Assembly: GCA_938045295.1 (NCBI GenBank) | Contig: CALINO010000011.1 | Location: forward strand, 1-55,092 | Source: an uncultured Arenicella sp. | GTDB taxonomy: Bacteria > Pseudomonadota > Gammaproteobacteria > Arenicellales > Arenicellaceae | DNA: 55,092 nucleotides | Direction of reading: 5' to 3' | Shown: in pieces, positions 32,894-42,216 of the stretch | How the letters are laid out: each line of letters starts with the position of its first letter | Numbering within the stretch: position 1 is the first letter of the stretch | The notes under the pieces: generated by a model | What the model saw: only the letters and a program-made list of their open reading frames with translations | Told to the model about the DNA's origin: nothing | Database searches by the model: none | Made by a program: the position numbers and the translations under genes

Positions 32894-35128
32894 CTAAACT
32901 CGTTCAAACACCATTAAACGAGAACTAAAATCACCCTCGTCCATATAGTCACTATTATCCGAATGTTGCTGATGCAATACAACATCCACATGCGGCAAAT
33001 CGATACCCAACGAGGTTAATGCATCGCCGCCATAGGTGGCGCCGGTGGATACCATACGGTAGGTTTCATCAGCAGCCAAACCAGCAAGCTTAATACGTCG
33101 ATACGGCAAGTTAGGTGACGACAATATGTGATAGTAACCCACGTACACACGCTGCTTATCTTGGCTAATCAACTGCCAACACACCTCGTTTTTAGTAAAC
33201 CTTAAACGATGAAATTCACCCGACACCATATCGTGAGCGGTTTCGTTATACAACGCCACGGCATCTTGCAGCTCTTTTTTGTCTGCACTGAGGTCATCTT
33301 CATTCAAAGATAAGCCTCTGGCGGCGGCAAAAAAGCCCACTTCTTTACGCATTTTTACTGACGTTACTCGACCGTTTTGATGATTGGGTACTGGGCCAAT
33401 GTAACTGGCCAACACACTCAGCGGAAACAAATGAGAAGCACCATTAATAATGCTTAACCGCCCCACCGGATCACACATATCACTCACCCAACCTTGCGAC
33501 ATAAATCGCAACATACCCAGATCAAATCGGTTACCGCCTGAAGCGCAATTTTCAAACAGCACATTAGGGTACTTACTGGTTATACGCTCAACAAGCTCAT
33601 ACAAGCCCAGCATGTAACGGTGGGGTTGCTCAAGTTGGCGCTCAGCAGGCAATTGCAAAGAGCCACATTCACTGAACACTCGATTTATGTCCCATTTAAC
33701 ATAGTCAATTAAGCCGCTGCTTAGAAAGCTGTCCACTCTTTCAAACAGATACTCAACCACATCACTGCGTGACAGATCGAGCACGTTCTGGCCACGCCCG
33801 GTTGATAATGTGCGCTCGGGCACTTGAATCAACCACTCTGGGTGGTCTCGGTACAGCTGACTCTCTTTATTTACCATCTCAGGCTCAAACCACAAGCCAA
33901 ACTTCAAACCTTTCTCTTTTACTTGGCGCGCGGTTTCTTCCACCCCTTGCGGAAATTTTTTCTCATCAGAAAACCAATCACCCAGAGAGGTTGTGTCGTC
34001 ATTACGACCCGCAAACCAACCGTCATCGAGCACTAACATTTGCGCGCCCATCTCTTTGGCCTGATCAGCCAAGCCCAATACCACCTCATGACTGACATCA
34101 AAATAAGCGGCTTCCCAAGAATTCAAATACGTTGGTCGAGGCACATCTTTAAACTGAGAGGGGCTGACGTGCTGCTTAATAAAAGCATGCCAAACTTGGC
34201 TCATACCACCCAAACCAGCGGCGCTGAAAACCTGTAGAGATTCCGGCGTGCTGAACGACTCACCGGATTCTAATTTCCATTGAAAATTAAATGGGTTAAT
34301 CCCAGCGCAGATACGCACAGATTCAAACTCATTTTTCTCAGCGGTAATTGCAAAGTTTCCGCTGTACATGAGCGCCGTTGCGTAAACGTCTCCATACTGC
34401 TCGTCGGTGCCTTTGTTCATCACCGCCAAAAACGGATTGTGCGCATTACTGCTGGTGCCGCGCGCCGACTCAATGGCAAAACGACCGTGCGGCATGGGCA
34501 TGCGTTCTTGTTCAAATTCACGCGCCCAACTGCCCCGAAAATGCACCAATTCGTAATCGCCTTGCGGCAAATCCAGCGCTGAGCTCATGGCAGTTTTAAG
34601 GCACACCGCGTTTTCGCCAACATTTTTTATACTCGAAGACCGAGCAATCACGTCGTGCTCGCGATACACCGTGTAATTAAGCTCAACCTCAAGCTTACTG
34701 ACGGTGTCGACCAAACAAACCACCAAGGTTTGCGAATCGCCGCCTCGTGAACTTGGCAAACCATTGAGGGCAGGCTTATCTGAACTGATACGATGGCTTT
34801 TATACAGCAAGATGTTGGTGGTATTGCCTTGTGCATTAATTAGATGCAACGCAGGGTGACGCATATCTGAGGTACCAAATAGCGGGTACTCTTGAGGCGT
34901 ATCGTCCAAATTATAATTCTTCACCCCTTGATACTCTAAAACCGTACACCTGAATGCACGCCTAGGCTCAGCCGATAAGCCACTGCTTGGGGCTACCCTA
35001 CTGCCAAAATGGATGTGTTCAAGAATGCCTTCGGGGGACACCCGAAAGATATACGAAATGGAATCGTTGGATAAATTGAAAACGAGTTCATCACTTACGT
35101 GAATCATAGACTCAACCGACGCATTCAT
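32894..35128 (-). CDS. GH36 alpha-galactosidase
   Basis: 744 residues, no signal peptide, so probably cytoplasmic. The layout is that of GH36: an N-terminal beta-sandwich, a TIM barrel (from about 330: YLNSWEAAYFDVS, MLVLDDGWFAGRNDD) and a C-terminal beta domain. The nucleophile is D480 in VKWDINR; the acid/base motif is SDMCD at 549-553. CASGGNRFDLGML also fits. It should release galactose from alpha-linked oligosaccharides such as melibiose or raffinose. AGGTAA lies 7 bases before the ATG. No transporter is adjacent. Together with dgoD it suggests galactose use through galactonate, but the enzymes between are not here. Confidence 0.92.
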   Translation of the reverse strand: MNASVESMIHVSDELVFNLSNDSISYIFRVSPEGILEHIHFGSRVAPSSGLSAEPRRAFRCTVLEYQGVKNYNLDDTPQEYPLFGTSDMRHPALHLINAQGNTTNILLYKSHRISSDKPALNGLPSSRGGDSQTLVVCLVDTVSKLEVELNYTVYREHDVIARSSSIKNVGENAVCLKTAMSSALDLPQGDYELVHFRGSWAREFEQERMPMPHGRFAIESARGTSSNAHNPFLAVMNKGTDEQYGDVYATALMYSGNFAITAEKNEFESVRICAGINPFNFQWKLESGESFSTPESLQVFSAAGLGGMSQVWHAFIKQHVSPSQFKDVPRPTYLNSWEAAYFDVSHEVVLGLADQAKEMGAQMLVLDDGWFAGRNDDTTSLGDWFSDEKKFPQGVEETARQVKEKGLKFGLWFEPEMVNKESQLYRDHPEWLIQVPERTLSTGRGQNVLDLSRSDVVEYLFERVDSFLSSGLIDYVKWDINRVFSECGSLQLPAERQLEQPHRYMLGLYELVERITSKYPNVLFENCASGGNRFDLGMLRFMSQGWVSDMCDPVGRLSIINGASHLFPLSVLASYIGPVPNHQNGRVTSVKMRKEVGFFAAARGLSLNEDDLSADKKELQDAVALYNETAHDMVSGEFHRLRFTKNEVCWQLISQDKQRVYVGYYHILSSPNLPYRRIKLAGLAADETYRMVSTGATYGGDALTSLGIDLPHVDVVLHQQHSDNSDYMDEGDFSSRLMVFERV

Positions 35129-35237
35129 ACTGTTACCTATTAAAACTGAAAATCAAACACTGGCACTGAAACCAGCATACACAGAGCGACCAATTTAAAT
35201 CGACCGCTTAATTATATTATTTATATTACTTTTAATA

Positions 35238-35243
35238 ATTATA
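35238..35243 (-). promoter_or_regulatory. Candidate -10 for the GH36 gene
   Basis: A perfect TATAAT on the minus strand, about 105 bases before the GH36 start. No good -35 lies 16-18 bases upstream (best is TTGTTG), so activator dependence or a wrong call are both possible. The region is very AT-rich. Confidence 0.35.
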
Positions 35244-35410
35244 CTCCAACTAACCTTGCCAACAAAAGCGTTAAATGCGCCAGCAGCAGCATATTTACAT
35301 ACTTTAAGACTGCATCAATACAGGCTTTTTATAGGTAAATTATTGGCCAAAGCTTGAAATAGAGCCGGCCACCCTTACATATTGCCTATCAACCAACAAA
35401 GGAGGCAACA

Positions 35411-35704
35411 ATGACTGAGCAACTTGAAAACAAATCTACCTGGCTACGCATCTTATTTGTAGCACTGTTCTGGGTTATTTTTCACATCACCCAGTTCGTC
35501 ATTCTAGCAGTAGCCATCGGGCAATGCTTATTCACGCTATTTTCTGGTCGACCTAATCACCAGCTAATGAAGCTCGGAGACAGCCTTAGCCGTTACGTTC
35601 AAGAGATACTGGCCTTTGTAACGTTCAACTCCGACAAAAAGCCATTTCCGTTCAATGACTTTCCACAATCAAACTTAGTTATTATTGAAAACGAGCAAGC
35701 TTAG
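35411..35704 (+). CDS. DUF4389 small membrane protein
   Basis: 97 residues. One or two membrane helices fill residues 11-45 (LRILFVALFWVIFHITQFVILAVAIGQCLFTLF). Then comes the family block SGRPNHQLMKLGDSLSRYVQEILAFVTFNSDKKPFPFNDFP, which matches DUF4389. Function unknown. A perfect AAAGGAGG precedes the ATG by 7 bases, so it should be translated strongly. A large inverted repeat follows the stop. Confidence 0.85.
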   Translation: MTEQLENKSTWLRILFVALFWVIFHITQFVILAVAIGQCLFTLFSGRPNHQLMKLGDSLSRYVQEILAFVTFNSDKKPFPFNDFPQSNLVIIENEQA

Positions 35705-35725
35705 CACCCTCGCCGCTAACACATT

Positions 35726-35778
35726 AGCCCTGTTTCAAAACCACGCCTGCGAGCAAAGGTGACATTTTAAACAGGGCT
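35726..35778. repeat. Extragenic inverted repeat with a related partial copy at 46501
   Basis: AGCCCTGTTT (35726-35735) pairs perfectly with AAACAGGGCT (35769-35778); with one bulge the stem extends by AAAA/TTTT. The loop is 24-33 bases. The loop and right arm are similar to 46501-46533 (two 11-12 base matches in the same order). It may act as a terminator for the DUF4389 gene, but the second copy suggests a dispersed element. Confidence 0.55.
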
Positions 35779-35832
35779 TAAGTTAATACGTTTAGTTGCG
35801 CTTGATCTGGTGAGAACTAATCTACGTAACCA

Positions 35833-36531
35833 CTAGAAAGGCAACTGAGCTTTGTCATAGGCACCGGCAATGAGCAGTTTGCGCATGCGTTTGAGCGCCT
35901 TATACGGCTCGTCAATAATAAGGCGATTGCTCAACCACGCCGGCACAATACCGTTGGGGTCAATGTGAGCGTAACTTTCAATCATAAGCTCACCCGTTGA
36001 ATTGGGTATAAACCGCCATTCAAATTGCGCATTCTCTAGACGTATATACCCCTTCTTTTTTGGGTATTGACCAGACACGCCTATAACCGTACTGCGCATA
36101 GTAACCGCTCTGGTGTTGGCGTCTTGCACCCACCTAACCCGAGAGTAACTGTCTCTATTTCGCACAGGAAATGGCAAATTCGCTTGAGAGTAGACCACAC
36201 TATCTTGACTTGAAAATACCTGCTCATAGCGAGCCAGCTTACAAGTTTTAGACCACTGACCACAGTTTTCAAGATCACGCACTAACGCAATCGCACTAGC
36301 AAGTTTAATGTTGCCAGTGAATGTGGAGAATACCGCTCGGTGCTTAGAGTTAGCCACACGCCCTGTGTACACTTGAATGCCTTGCTTATCTTTTGCAAGC
36401 CTCCAATTAATGCGTTCAAAATCCGACGCGAGTGCAAAAGACCCGCCCATAACGCACAACAAAATGCCCGCGATAACGGCGATGCATTTTGCAGTTAGCC
36501 GCTCTCGACCAGCTTGAAGCTCAGGCTTCAT
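35833..36531 (-). CDS. Exported START-domain protein
   Basis: 232 residues. A signal-like segment (about 14-36, AKCIAVIAGILLCVMGGSFALAS) precedes a START-like domain: WRLAKDKQGIQVYTGRVANSKHRAVFSTFTG, ALVRDLENCGQWSKTCK, YSQANLPFPVRNRDSYSRVRW and a C-terminal helix (YKALKRMRKLLI). START domains bind lipids or other hydrophobic ligands. Periplasmic forms are common in Pseudomonas and relatives, with no proven role. It stands alone, with 128 bases and a hairpin between it and the DUF4389 gene. Confidence 0.83.
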   Translation of the reverse strand: MKPELQAGRERLTAKCIAVIAGILLCVMGGSFALASDFERINWRLAKDKQGIQVYTGRVANSKHRAVFSTFTGNIKLASAIALVRDLENCGQWSKTCKLARYEQVFSSQDSVVYSQANLPFPVRNRDSYSRVRWVQDANTRAVTMRSTVIGVSGQYPKKKGYIRLENAQFEWRFIPNSTGELMIESYAHIDPNGIVPAWLSNRLIIDEPYKALKRMRKLLIAGAYDKAQLPF

Positions 36532-36770
36532 TTAGCGAGCGTCACCAACACAAATTAAAATTACGGTCTTTACCATGTGGCAAACATCATACACACGTCG
36601 GTGAAATTTTGTGAATAAACGCGTTAGGGCCCAGCATTCAAGGTATGATGAATTCATGATCATGATGTTCTTAAGCCTTACATAGCGGCAAATATAGAGG
36701 CAAACACACAAGGACATAAAAGAAAGGCATCAATAGAGAAAGACTCAAGTAAGGGGCGCAAAAACGCACT

Positions 36771-37382
36771 ATGTATAAAGGCGAAATATTTAACAGCGTG
36801 AGCCATTTGGTCGGAGCCGTATTAGCGGTAATCGGCGCGTCAGTCTTGGTCACGCACGCCAGCTTAATGGGAGACACGACCAAAATAGTCAGTTACTCAA
36901 TCTACGGCTTCACATTGAGCTTACTGTATGTAATGTCTACGCTGTATCACAGCTTTAAAGGCCGAGCAAAACAAGTATTTCAACGCCTTGATCACTTAGC
37001 CATTTACCTTTTAATTGCCGGCACTTACACGCCATTCACATTAATCGCGATTCAAGGCTCCACCGGTTGGTTGTTATTTTCCGCGATTTGGTGCTTGGCA
37101 CTGCTTGGCATTATCGTGGAACACATTCCTAGAAAAGGCCCTCGAATTTTGCCGGTTATTATTTATTTGGCAATGGGGTGGGCGTGTATTTTTGCTTTAG
37201 ACTCAATCATTGCGGGCATGTCGCCACCGGCCTTTAAGCTGCTGTTAGCCGGCGGCATCATCTACAGTGTCGGGGTTATATTTTACGTACTGGATCACTG
37301 GTTTCCGGTCATGCACGCCGTGTGGCACTTATTTGTGCTGTTCGGCAGCGCATGCCACTACTTCTCAATTTTTCTACTGTAA
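36771..37382 (+). CDS. Hemolysin III family (PAQR-like) membrane protein
   Basis: 203 residues with seven membrane helices. The family motifs are visible: EIFNSVSHLVGAVLA, STLYHSFKGRAKQVFQRLDHLAIYLLIAGTYTPFTL and the C-terminal HAVWHLFVLFGSACHYFSI. The conserved Ser, His and Asp residues in these form the zinc site of PAQR/hydrolase-like proteins (YqfA in E. coli). The hemolysin name is historical; the cellular role is unclear, perhaps lipid or membrane-fluidity related. It is divergent from the START gene. Confidence 0.9.
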   Translation: MYKGEIFNSVSHLVGAVLAVIGASVLVTHASLMGDTTKIVSYSIYGFTLSLLYVMSTLYHSFKGRAKQVFQRLDHLAIYLLIAGTYTPFTLIAIQGSTGWLLFSAIWCLALLGIIVEHIPRKGPRILPVIIYLAMGWACIFALDSIIAGMSPPAFKLLLAGGIIYSVGVIFYVLDHWFPVMHAVWHLFVLFGSACHYFSIFLL

Positions 37383-37405
37383 ACGCCCCTTTACTCGGCG
37401 GCCGG

Positions 37406-38713
37406 CTATCGCTTTTTAACTTCTAAACGGGCAATGTCTTTGTAAGGCACGGTGTAAGTCATAACGCCACCGTAACGCAATATTTCAACCGAAAGTACGT
37501 CTTTCTCCACGCCCAGCAAATACCCTTCTATTGGGCTGCGATCATTCGTACGGCTAACCCGCACATCACGCCCAACGTAACTCTTTACTCGGTTAAGCGT
37601 GCCAGGCTGATACTCCGATTTGCGTTTTTTAGCCAGCTTAGGCTTAGAACGTTCTTGCACGGTGCCGTCGGGCGTATTGAGTAACTCATCCAAGGTGCGC
37701 CGTTTAAAACCTTCACCTTGCTCTGATTTGTCACTCAACAGGCTTTCACCTTCATCTGATTCTGCTTCTGAATCGCTAAATTCAACTTGGCTGGTCTGAA
37801 TCGGAATCCGTTGATCGTCCAAAGTAACACTTAAATTCAACATACGAAGAATAGAGGCCGGCGATGCTTGACTGGCAAACTGAAGGTTCTTGAGTCGATC
37901 GCTTGGCGTTGCGGTCACATTCAACTCCCGGCCACCGCGCAAAAATGCCGATAACGCACCTCGGGCTTTTTCACCCAAATCGAGCCCAAAAGAGTTGGTC
38001 ATGAATTTTTTCGACTTCGCCACTTTTTCGATAAAGTCATCTGGGGTAACACTAAATTTATCCGCACAATGCTGAACCATTTCTTGAGCAGCGTCAGCTT
38101 CTAGAGAGAAACTGTAGCGAATGGTTTCGATCGGCAAGCCTTCGCTGGCAACGGCAACCGGATTGGCTTGACGTGCATTAAAACCCATCGAAAAATCGAC
38201 ATTAGAAATTTGATCACGACTGATCATATTGACGTTCGCCGCAAATGGGTCAGAGAGGTCAAGATCCATGCGAGCATTCGCCACCACCTCATCATAACCG
38301 GCCGAACTGTACAACGCGGTGCCAAACAAACTCTTACACTCTTGTTCTGCATAAGCGCCTTCATACACTGAAGCCGGAAAACTAAGTTGTTTAAAAACGA
38401 CATTTAATCGTTTAGGAAATTCCCCTTTTTCAATCTGGCTTTTGCCATTTAAGTGAAATAAAAAGTTCACACCACTTAAGCCAATACTTTTTACCGAGAA
38501 TGTATCAAAGGTGTCTTTGCGTACTACCCGCACTCCTTGCACCTCTACCGCCCCATCAAAGCCAACGGTTAAGTCCTTATAAGACACATCAGCAAATAGG
38601 CTTGCCATCTGCACCAGTTTGTCTAACTCTTGCTTATATCGGTGCTCTAAGTAAAACTTAAAACCGACAACGGCAATGACCACCAGCAGAATTAAAGCTA
38701 ATATTTTTTTCAT
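37406..38713 (-). CDS. Uncharacterised 435-residue exported/anchored protein
   Basis: A signal-anchor helix (3-19, ILALILLVVIAVVGFKF) starts the protein. Residues 40-280 are beta-rich and resemble AsmA/DUF945-like architectures in style (SYKDLTVGFDGAVEVQGVRVVRKDTFDTFSVKSIGLSGVNF), but I cannot name a family. Residues 310-365 are charged and low-complexity. The last 60 residues (LNRVKSYVGRDVRVSRTND...GVMTYTVPYKDIARLEVKKR) look like a small SH3/Sm-like beta barrel, judged by eye only. The likely place is the periplasmic side of the inner membrane. It lies 55 bases downstream of the GT2 gene on the same strand. No function is assigned. Confidence 0.75.
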   Translation of the reverse strand: MKKILALILLVVIAVVGFKFYLEHRYKQELDKLVQMASLFADVSYKDLTVGFDGAVEVQGVRVVRKDTFDTFSVKSIGLSGVNFLFHLNGKSQIEKGEFPKRLNVVFKQLSFPASVYEGAYAEQECKSLFGTALYSSAGYDEVVANARMDLDLSDPFAANVNMISRDQISNVDFSMGFNARQANPVAVASEGLPIETIRYSFSLEADAAQEMVQHCADKFSVTPDDFIEKVAKSKKFMTNSFGLDLGEKARGALSAFLRGGRELNVTATPSDRLKNLQFASQASPASILRMLNLSVTLDDQRIPIQTSQVEFSDSEAESDEGESLLSDKSEQGEGFKRRTLDELLNTPDGTVQERSKPKLAKKRKSEYQPGTLNRVKSYVGRDVRVSRTNDRSPIEGYLLGVEKDVLSVEILRYGGVMTYTVPYKDIARLEVKKR

Positions 38714-38768
38714 GGCTAAGTATTTTTATTGTTCTGACTTAGCCCAGTTTACGAGTATTTGATATGAA

Positions 38769-39572
38769 TTACAAAGGCGGGGGGTGTGGCTTATTGATCG
38801 CTTTTGGTAATGCACGCCGAGCTTGATGCACGCGCAACTTAAACTTCGGTTGAGCAAAATACAAACGCGCAATCTTGCCAAAAATACCAAAAAAGGCGCC
38901 CACGGTGCCACGCACCGTACCGCTTATTTTAGACTTACCAAGCCGCTTGCGTGTGCTTACAGGCACTTCTGAATACTGCATATTGGCTTGTATGGCTTTG
39001 ACTTGCATTTCCACGGTCCAACCAAAGCGCTGGTCTTGCATGTTCAGTAATCTAAGGGAACGATAACGCATAGCCCGAAGTGGCCCAAGGTCAGTAACAT
39101 TAACGCCCCAAATCCAGCGAATAAGTGCACTGGCGACGACATTGCCCATTTGTTGGTGCGCCCCTAGTGCGCCTTTTTCTTGTAAAGAATGCACTCGGCT
39201 ACCCACCACCAAATCACTGCCTGCGATAATATTATCCAATAACGCAGGCAAATCAGACGACACCGCAGAATAATCACCATCCACAAAAATAATGATGTCG
39301 GTATGTATGTGTGCAGAACAATGAATAAACTCTAAGGCACGCAAACAGGCAAACCCATAACCTTGTCTAAATTCACTGCAGGTAAGGGCGCCAGCCTTTT
39401 GTGCAATGGCGGCAGTGCCATCATCGGAGGCGTTATCGCACACCACAATATGATCAACAACCTTCAACCCAGCGTATTCCAACCCCCGCAAACCGGACAC
39501 GACAGCGCCGATAGACTCCGCTTCATTAAACGCAGGGATGACAGCAGTAACACTATTGGAATGATAAGGCAT
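38769..39572 (-). CDS. GT2 glycosyltransferase, polyprenyl-phosphate sugar synthase-like
   Basis: 267 residues, no membrane helix. The GT-A fold starts AVIPAFNEAESIGAVVSGL and has VCDNASDDGT, EFRQGYGFACLRAL and the DxD-like IIFVDGDYSAV. WTVEMQVKAI and EVPVSTRKRLGKSKISGT fit the DPG/DPM-synthase-like branch that charges polyprenyl phosphate with glucose or mannose. It is divergent from a GT-C gene, which would use such a lipid-linked sugar as donor. Acceptor and sugar are not known. Confidence 0.87.
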   Translation of the reverse strand: MPYHSNSVTAVIPAFNEAESIGAVVSGLRGLEYAGLKVVDHIVVCDNASDDGTAAIAQKAGALTCSEFRQGYGFACLRALEFIHCSAHIHTDIIIFVDGDYSAVSSDLPALLDNIIAGSDLVVGSRVHSLQEKGALGAHQQMGNVVASALIRWIWGVNVTDLGPLRAMRYRSLRLLNMQDQRFGWTVEMQVKAIQANMQYSEVPVSTRKRLGKSKISGTVRGTVGAFFGIFGKIARLYFAQPKFKLRVHQARRALPKAINKPHPPPL

Positions 39573-39755
39573 AATTTACTAAGTACGTTATTATCTGGTC
39601 AGCATTGTTATACAAACAGGGTCTTTATTAAAACCTCAGCCGTTGTTACTAATTAATTTATTGTCGTTATTTTATAAGACCTTGGCACGCAACAATTTAT
39701 TACGAAAGCAAAGTTATTACTAAACCCAAGCCATTACGAAGCCGAAGCCACTAAA

Positions 39756-41147
39756 GTGAACAAGCAAGCGTTAGCCTCATCAGCCAATCTGCATAACAGC
39801 AGTATTACCCCTATGGTTTTAGGCGGTTTGGTGGCTACCTGCGCCTGGTTGTATTTGTGTTTTTCTTCACAACACTATGGCGATGCCTCATTGCTACAGC
39901 TGCTCAGTGTCAGTGGCATTGTCACGCTTGCCAGCCTTAGCATTTGGTGGCATCACCACCGCACTGGCAACGACATCAACCTAGCCGCCATGCTTGCCTT
40001 TGCCCTACTATTTAGAGTCATTGGCTTTGCTACATTCCCAATATTAGAAGACGATTTTTACCGTTTTCTATGGGACGGCTTTCAAACCTCCACATCCGGG
40101 TCTCCTTACGCAGTGCCACCTGCGCACTTTTTTGGCAGTGAATTAAGCCCAAAATTTGAACTCATTTTAGACAGCATTAACTACCCCGAAAGTGCCACCA
40201 TATATGGGCCAAGCACACAGTGGATGTTCTTTTTGTCTTATCAATTAGCGCCCGGTGGCATTTGGCCATTAAAGTTATTTTCAGTCATTGCAGACATCGC
40301 CATCATTGTATTACTGCTTAAAACAACGTCCAGGCCTGTTTTATTGCTCTACGTGTGGTCACCGCTGGTGATCAAAGAATTTGTCATCAGCGTACACCCC
40401 GACATAGTGGGCGCACTTTTCTTAACATTAGCATTAAAAGCGTACACCGCTAAAAAAGACATCACCATGGGGACACTATTGGCTCTAGCCCTAGGAGTGA
40501 AATTGTTTGTGATTATTATTGTGCCGTTTTTAGTGTTGTTTCGCTGGCGTGCCTGGTTAGGCTTGCTAATAAGCGCCACTGTGATCGCGTGGCCGTTTGG
40601 GCTGCAGAATGCGTGGCTGCCCTCGGGCTTAAACACCATGAGTTCAGGCTGGTTATTTAATGCTCCGTTATACGAATTACTCAACGCCGTTGCGCCAAGC
40701 AGCCACACCACCTTAATACTGCTCACTGCATTTACCGTGGTCGCGGGCAGTTATGGTTTGGTTTGGCTATGCAAGGCAATTAAAAATAGGCGCAATAATG
40801 CCCGCCCTATTCCTCGTGGAGATTATTTGTTTGCGCTGTTATTCATATGCATACCAGCACTGAACCCTTGGTATGCCATTTGGCTGGCGCCTTTTGTACT
40901 GAGATGGCCCAGTATCTGGGCATGGGTAGGATCTGTCAGCCTGATTTTGTCTTACGCCTCAGGCATTAATTTGCCGCTTATTGACTCGACTGCACACAGC
41001 GTGACTGTAAGTACCTTAGCCAACTACCAACACCCGGCTTGGGTGTTGATAGTTGAATTTGGCAGTATCGCTGTTGCCCTTGTATATTCAGTTACTCGAT
41101 CAAAGTACACAAAGCACAACAACGTTAAGAGCGCAGATGCTAACTAG
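39756..41147 (+). CDS. GT-C type membrane glycosyltransferase
   Basis: 463 residues with about 11 membrane helices. The first luminal loop has EDDFYRFLWDGFQTSTSGSPYAVPP, the acid pair and R-Y/F-L-W-D-G block of GT-C enzymes of the DUF2029/GT87 and PIG-M-like kinds, which take a polyprenyl-phosphate sugar donor. The start is a GTG at 39756. The gene faces away from the GT2 synthase across 183 bases and overlaps the convergent 138-residue gene by 8 bases. Its acceptor, whether glycan, lipid or protein, cannot be told. Confidence 0.8.
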   Translation: MNKQALASSANLHNSSITPMVLGGLVATCAWLYLCFSSQHYGDASLLQLLSVSGIVTLASLSIWWHHHRTGNDINLAAMLAFALLFRVIGFATFPILEDDFYRFLWDGFQTSTSGSPYAVPPAHFFGSELSPKFELILDSINYPESATIYGPSTQWMFFLSYQLAPGGIWPLKLFSVIADIAIIVLLLKTTSRPVLLLYVWSPLVIKEFVISVHPDIVGALFLTLALKAYTAKKDITMGTLLALALGVKLFVIIIVPFLVLFRWRAWLGLLISATVIAWPFGLQNAWLPSGLNTMSSGWLFNAPLYELLNAVAPSSHTTLILLTAFTVVAGSYGLVWLCKAIKNRRNNARPIPRGDYLFALLFICIPALNPWYAIWLAPFVLRWPSIWAWVGSVSLILSYASGINLPLIDSTAHSVTVSTLANYQHPAWVLIVEFGSIAVALVYSVTRSKYTKHNNVKSADAN

Positions 41148-41556
41148 ATCTTAAGCCAAGCTTATGACGCTTATTCAAATAGTACAGCACGTACAACATA
41201 CTATCGCGCGTCAACTCAGACGCAATCAACGAATCAGGGTTATCGCAATTGTATAAATTTTGCGCTAACTCAGTGTACGTTTGATTTTTATACTGCTTCA
41301 AGGTTTTGCGCTTTACCGCCACTTTTTCATTATCGCTATTATTAATACAATACGATAACGCCGGCTCGCCTTGTTGGCGGCCCTTAAAAATGGCTTTACC
41401 CGTTTCATAAACGGTGTCTACCGCTCTCGAAGGAGCCGGCTGAGCCGAGCGGCTACCAGAGTAACCGCCGCCACCGGAATAACCACCGGACGCAAAAGAA
41501 GTCGCGCTGAGAGCCAATAGGGTTAGCGCCGTCAATATTTGAATCGCACTTTTCAT
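41140..41556 (-). CDS. Small secreted Gly-rich/Cys protein, unknown
   Basis: 138 residues. Signal peptide 1-22 (ending SFA), then a Gly/Ser/Tyr-rich stretch (residues 24-37), then a conserved-looking domain with YETGKAIFKGR, a Cys pair (SYCINNSD and LYNCDNPDSL) and YVLYYLNKRHKLGL. The Y-x-x-G-K-x-x-F-x-G pattern recalls the entrance of c-type cytochromes, but there is no CxxCH, so it is not a heme protein by that rule. It ends 8 bases inside the GT-C gene on the other strand. Confidence 0.68.
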   Translation of the reverse strand: MKSAIQILTALTLLALSATSFASGGYSGGGGYSGSRSAQPAPSRAVDTVYETGKAIFKGRQQGEPALSYCINNSDNEKVAVKRKTLKQYKNQTYTELAQNLYNCDNPDSLIASELTRDSMLYVLYYLNKRHKLGLRSS

Positions 41557-41659
41557 AGTCTTATACCTAAATTCACTTTTTAACTAAGATAGAATCTACA
41601 AAGACCTAAAAACGCGCTTATTTCTTACAAATTAAACGACTGTGGCGCTGAGCAAACGT

Positions 41660-42073
41660 TTATTCACCGCGTTTAGCGTCCACCGACATAGAATCATATT
41701 CTTTAAAAGCCAATAGCACTAATGCTGCGAACAACAAAGTTGTTGATGGGAAAAAAGTCAGCTTAGGCGTCTCAACTAAATACCTACCAAACGGGTCAAC
41801 AATGTAGCCCATGATCGGAATGATACCAGCCACATACCACAGCAATTGTGCCGCGTAAGAAAATGTTCTGGCAAACCCGATAACCACCAAAGCACCCACT
41901 AACACCTGCAAACCACCTAACGCCAAATTAATGGTATCACCACTAATCATGCCGCCGTAGTAGGTGTTCGAAACGCTGTTAGCCACGTCTGTTGCCGTTA
42001 ACTTAACCAACCCCCATAAGATCAAGTAAATGCCAGTAGACAGCCTTAGTAAAAGTAAACTTATGGATTTCAT
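41660..42073 (-). CDS. DoxX-like membrane protein
   Basis: 137 residues from the ATG at 42073, which has AGGAG 8 bases before it; the ATG at 42094 has none. Four membrane helices are seen (LLLLRLSTGIYLILWGLVKL, LALGGLQVLVGALVVIGFA, LWYVAGIIPIMGYI, TLLFAALVLLAFK). This matches the DoxX/DUF6041-like group of small quinone- or redox-linked membrane proteins. Function is not proven. Confidence 0.75.
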   Translation of the reverse strand: MKSISLLLLRLSTGIYLILWGLVKLTATDVANSVSNTYYGGMISGDTINLALGGLQVLVGALVVIGFARTFSYAAQLLWYVAGIIPIMGYIVDPFGRYLVETPKLTFFPSTTLLFAALVLLAFKEYDSMSVDAKRGE

Positions 42074-42216
42074 TTTTATTCTCCTGATGTTCATTTATTG
42101 TTATTTACCCAAACGGCGAATAAACAAGCCATTGGGGGAGTTAAAATAGCACAAAGTTACGCTCGATCAGTAGACGCCAAGACCAATAAAAACAGATGCG
42201 CATTGAAAATAAGCCC

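Noticed and set aside
35187-35206. Operator before the GH36 gene (GACC-AATTTAAATC-GACC)
   Set aside because: Only the ATTTAAAT centre is symmetric; the GACC parts are direct, not inverted, and the region is AT-rich, so chance is likely.
41140-41556. c-type cytochrome
   Set aside because: The Y-x-x-G-K pattern is suggestive, but there is no CxxCH heme motif.
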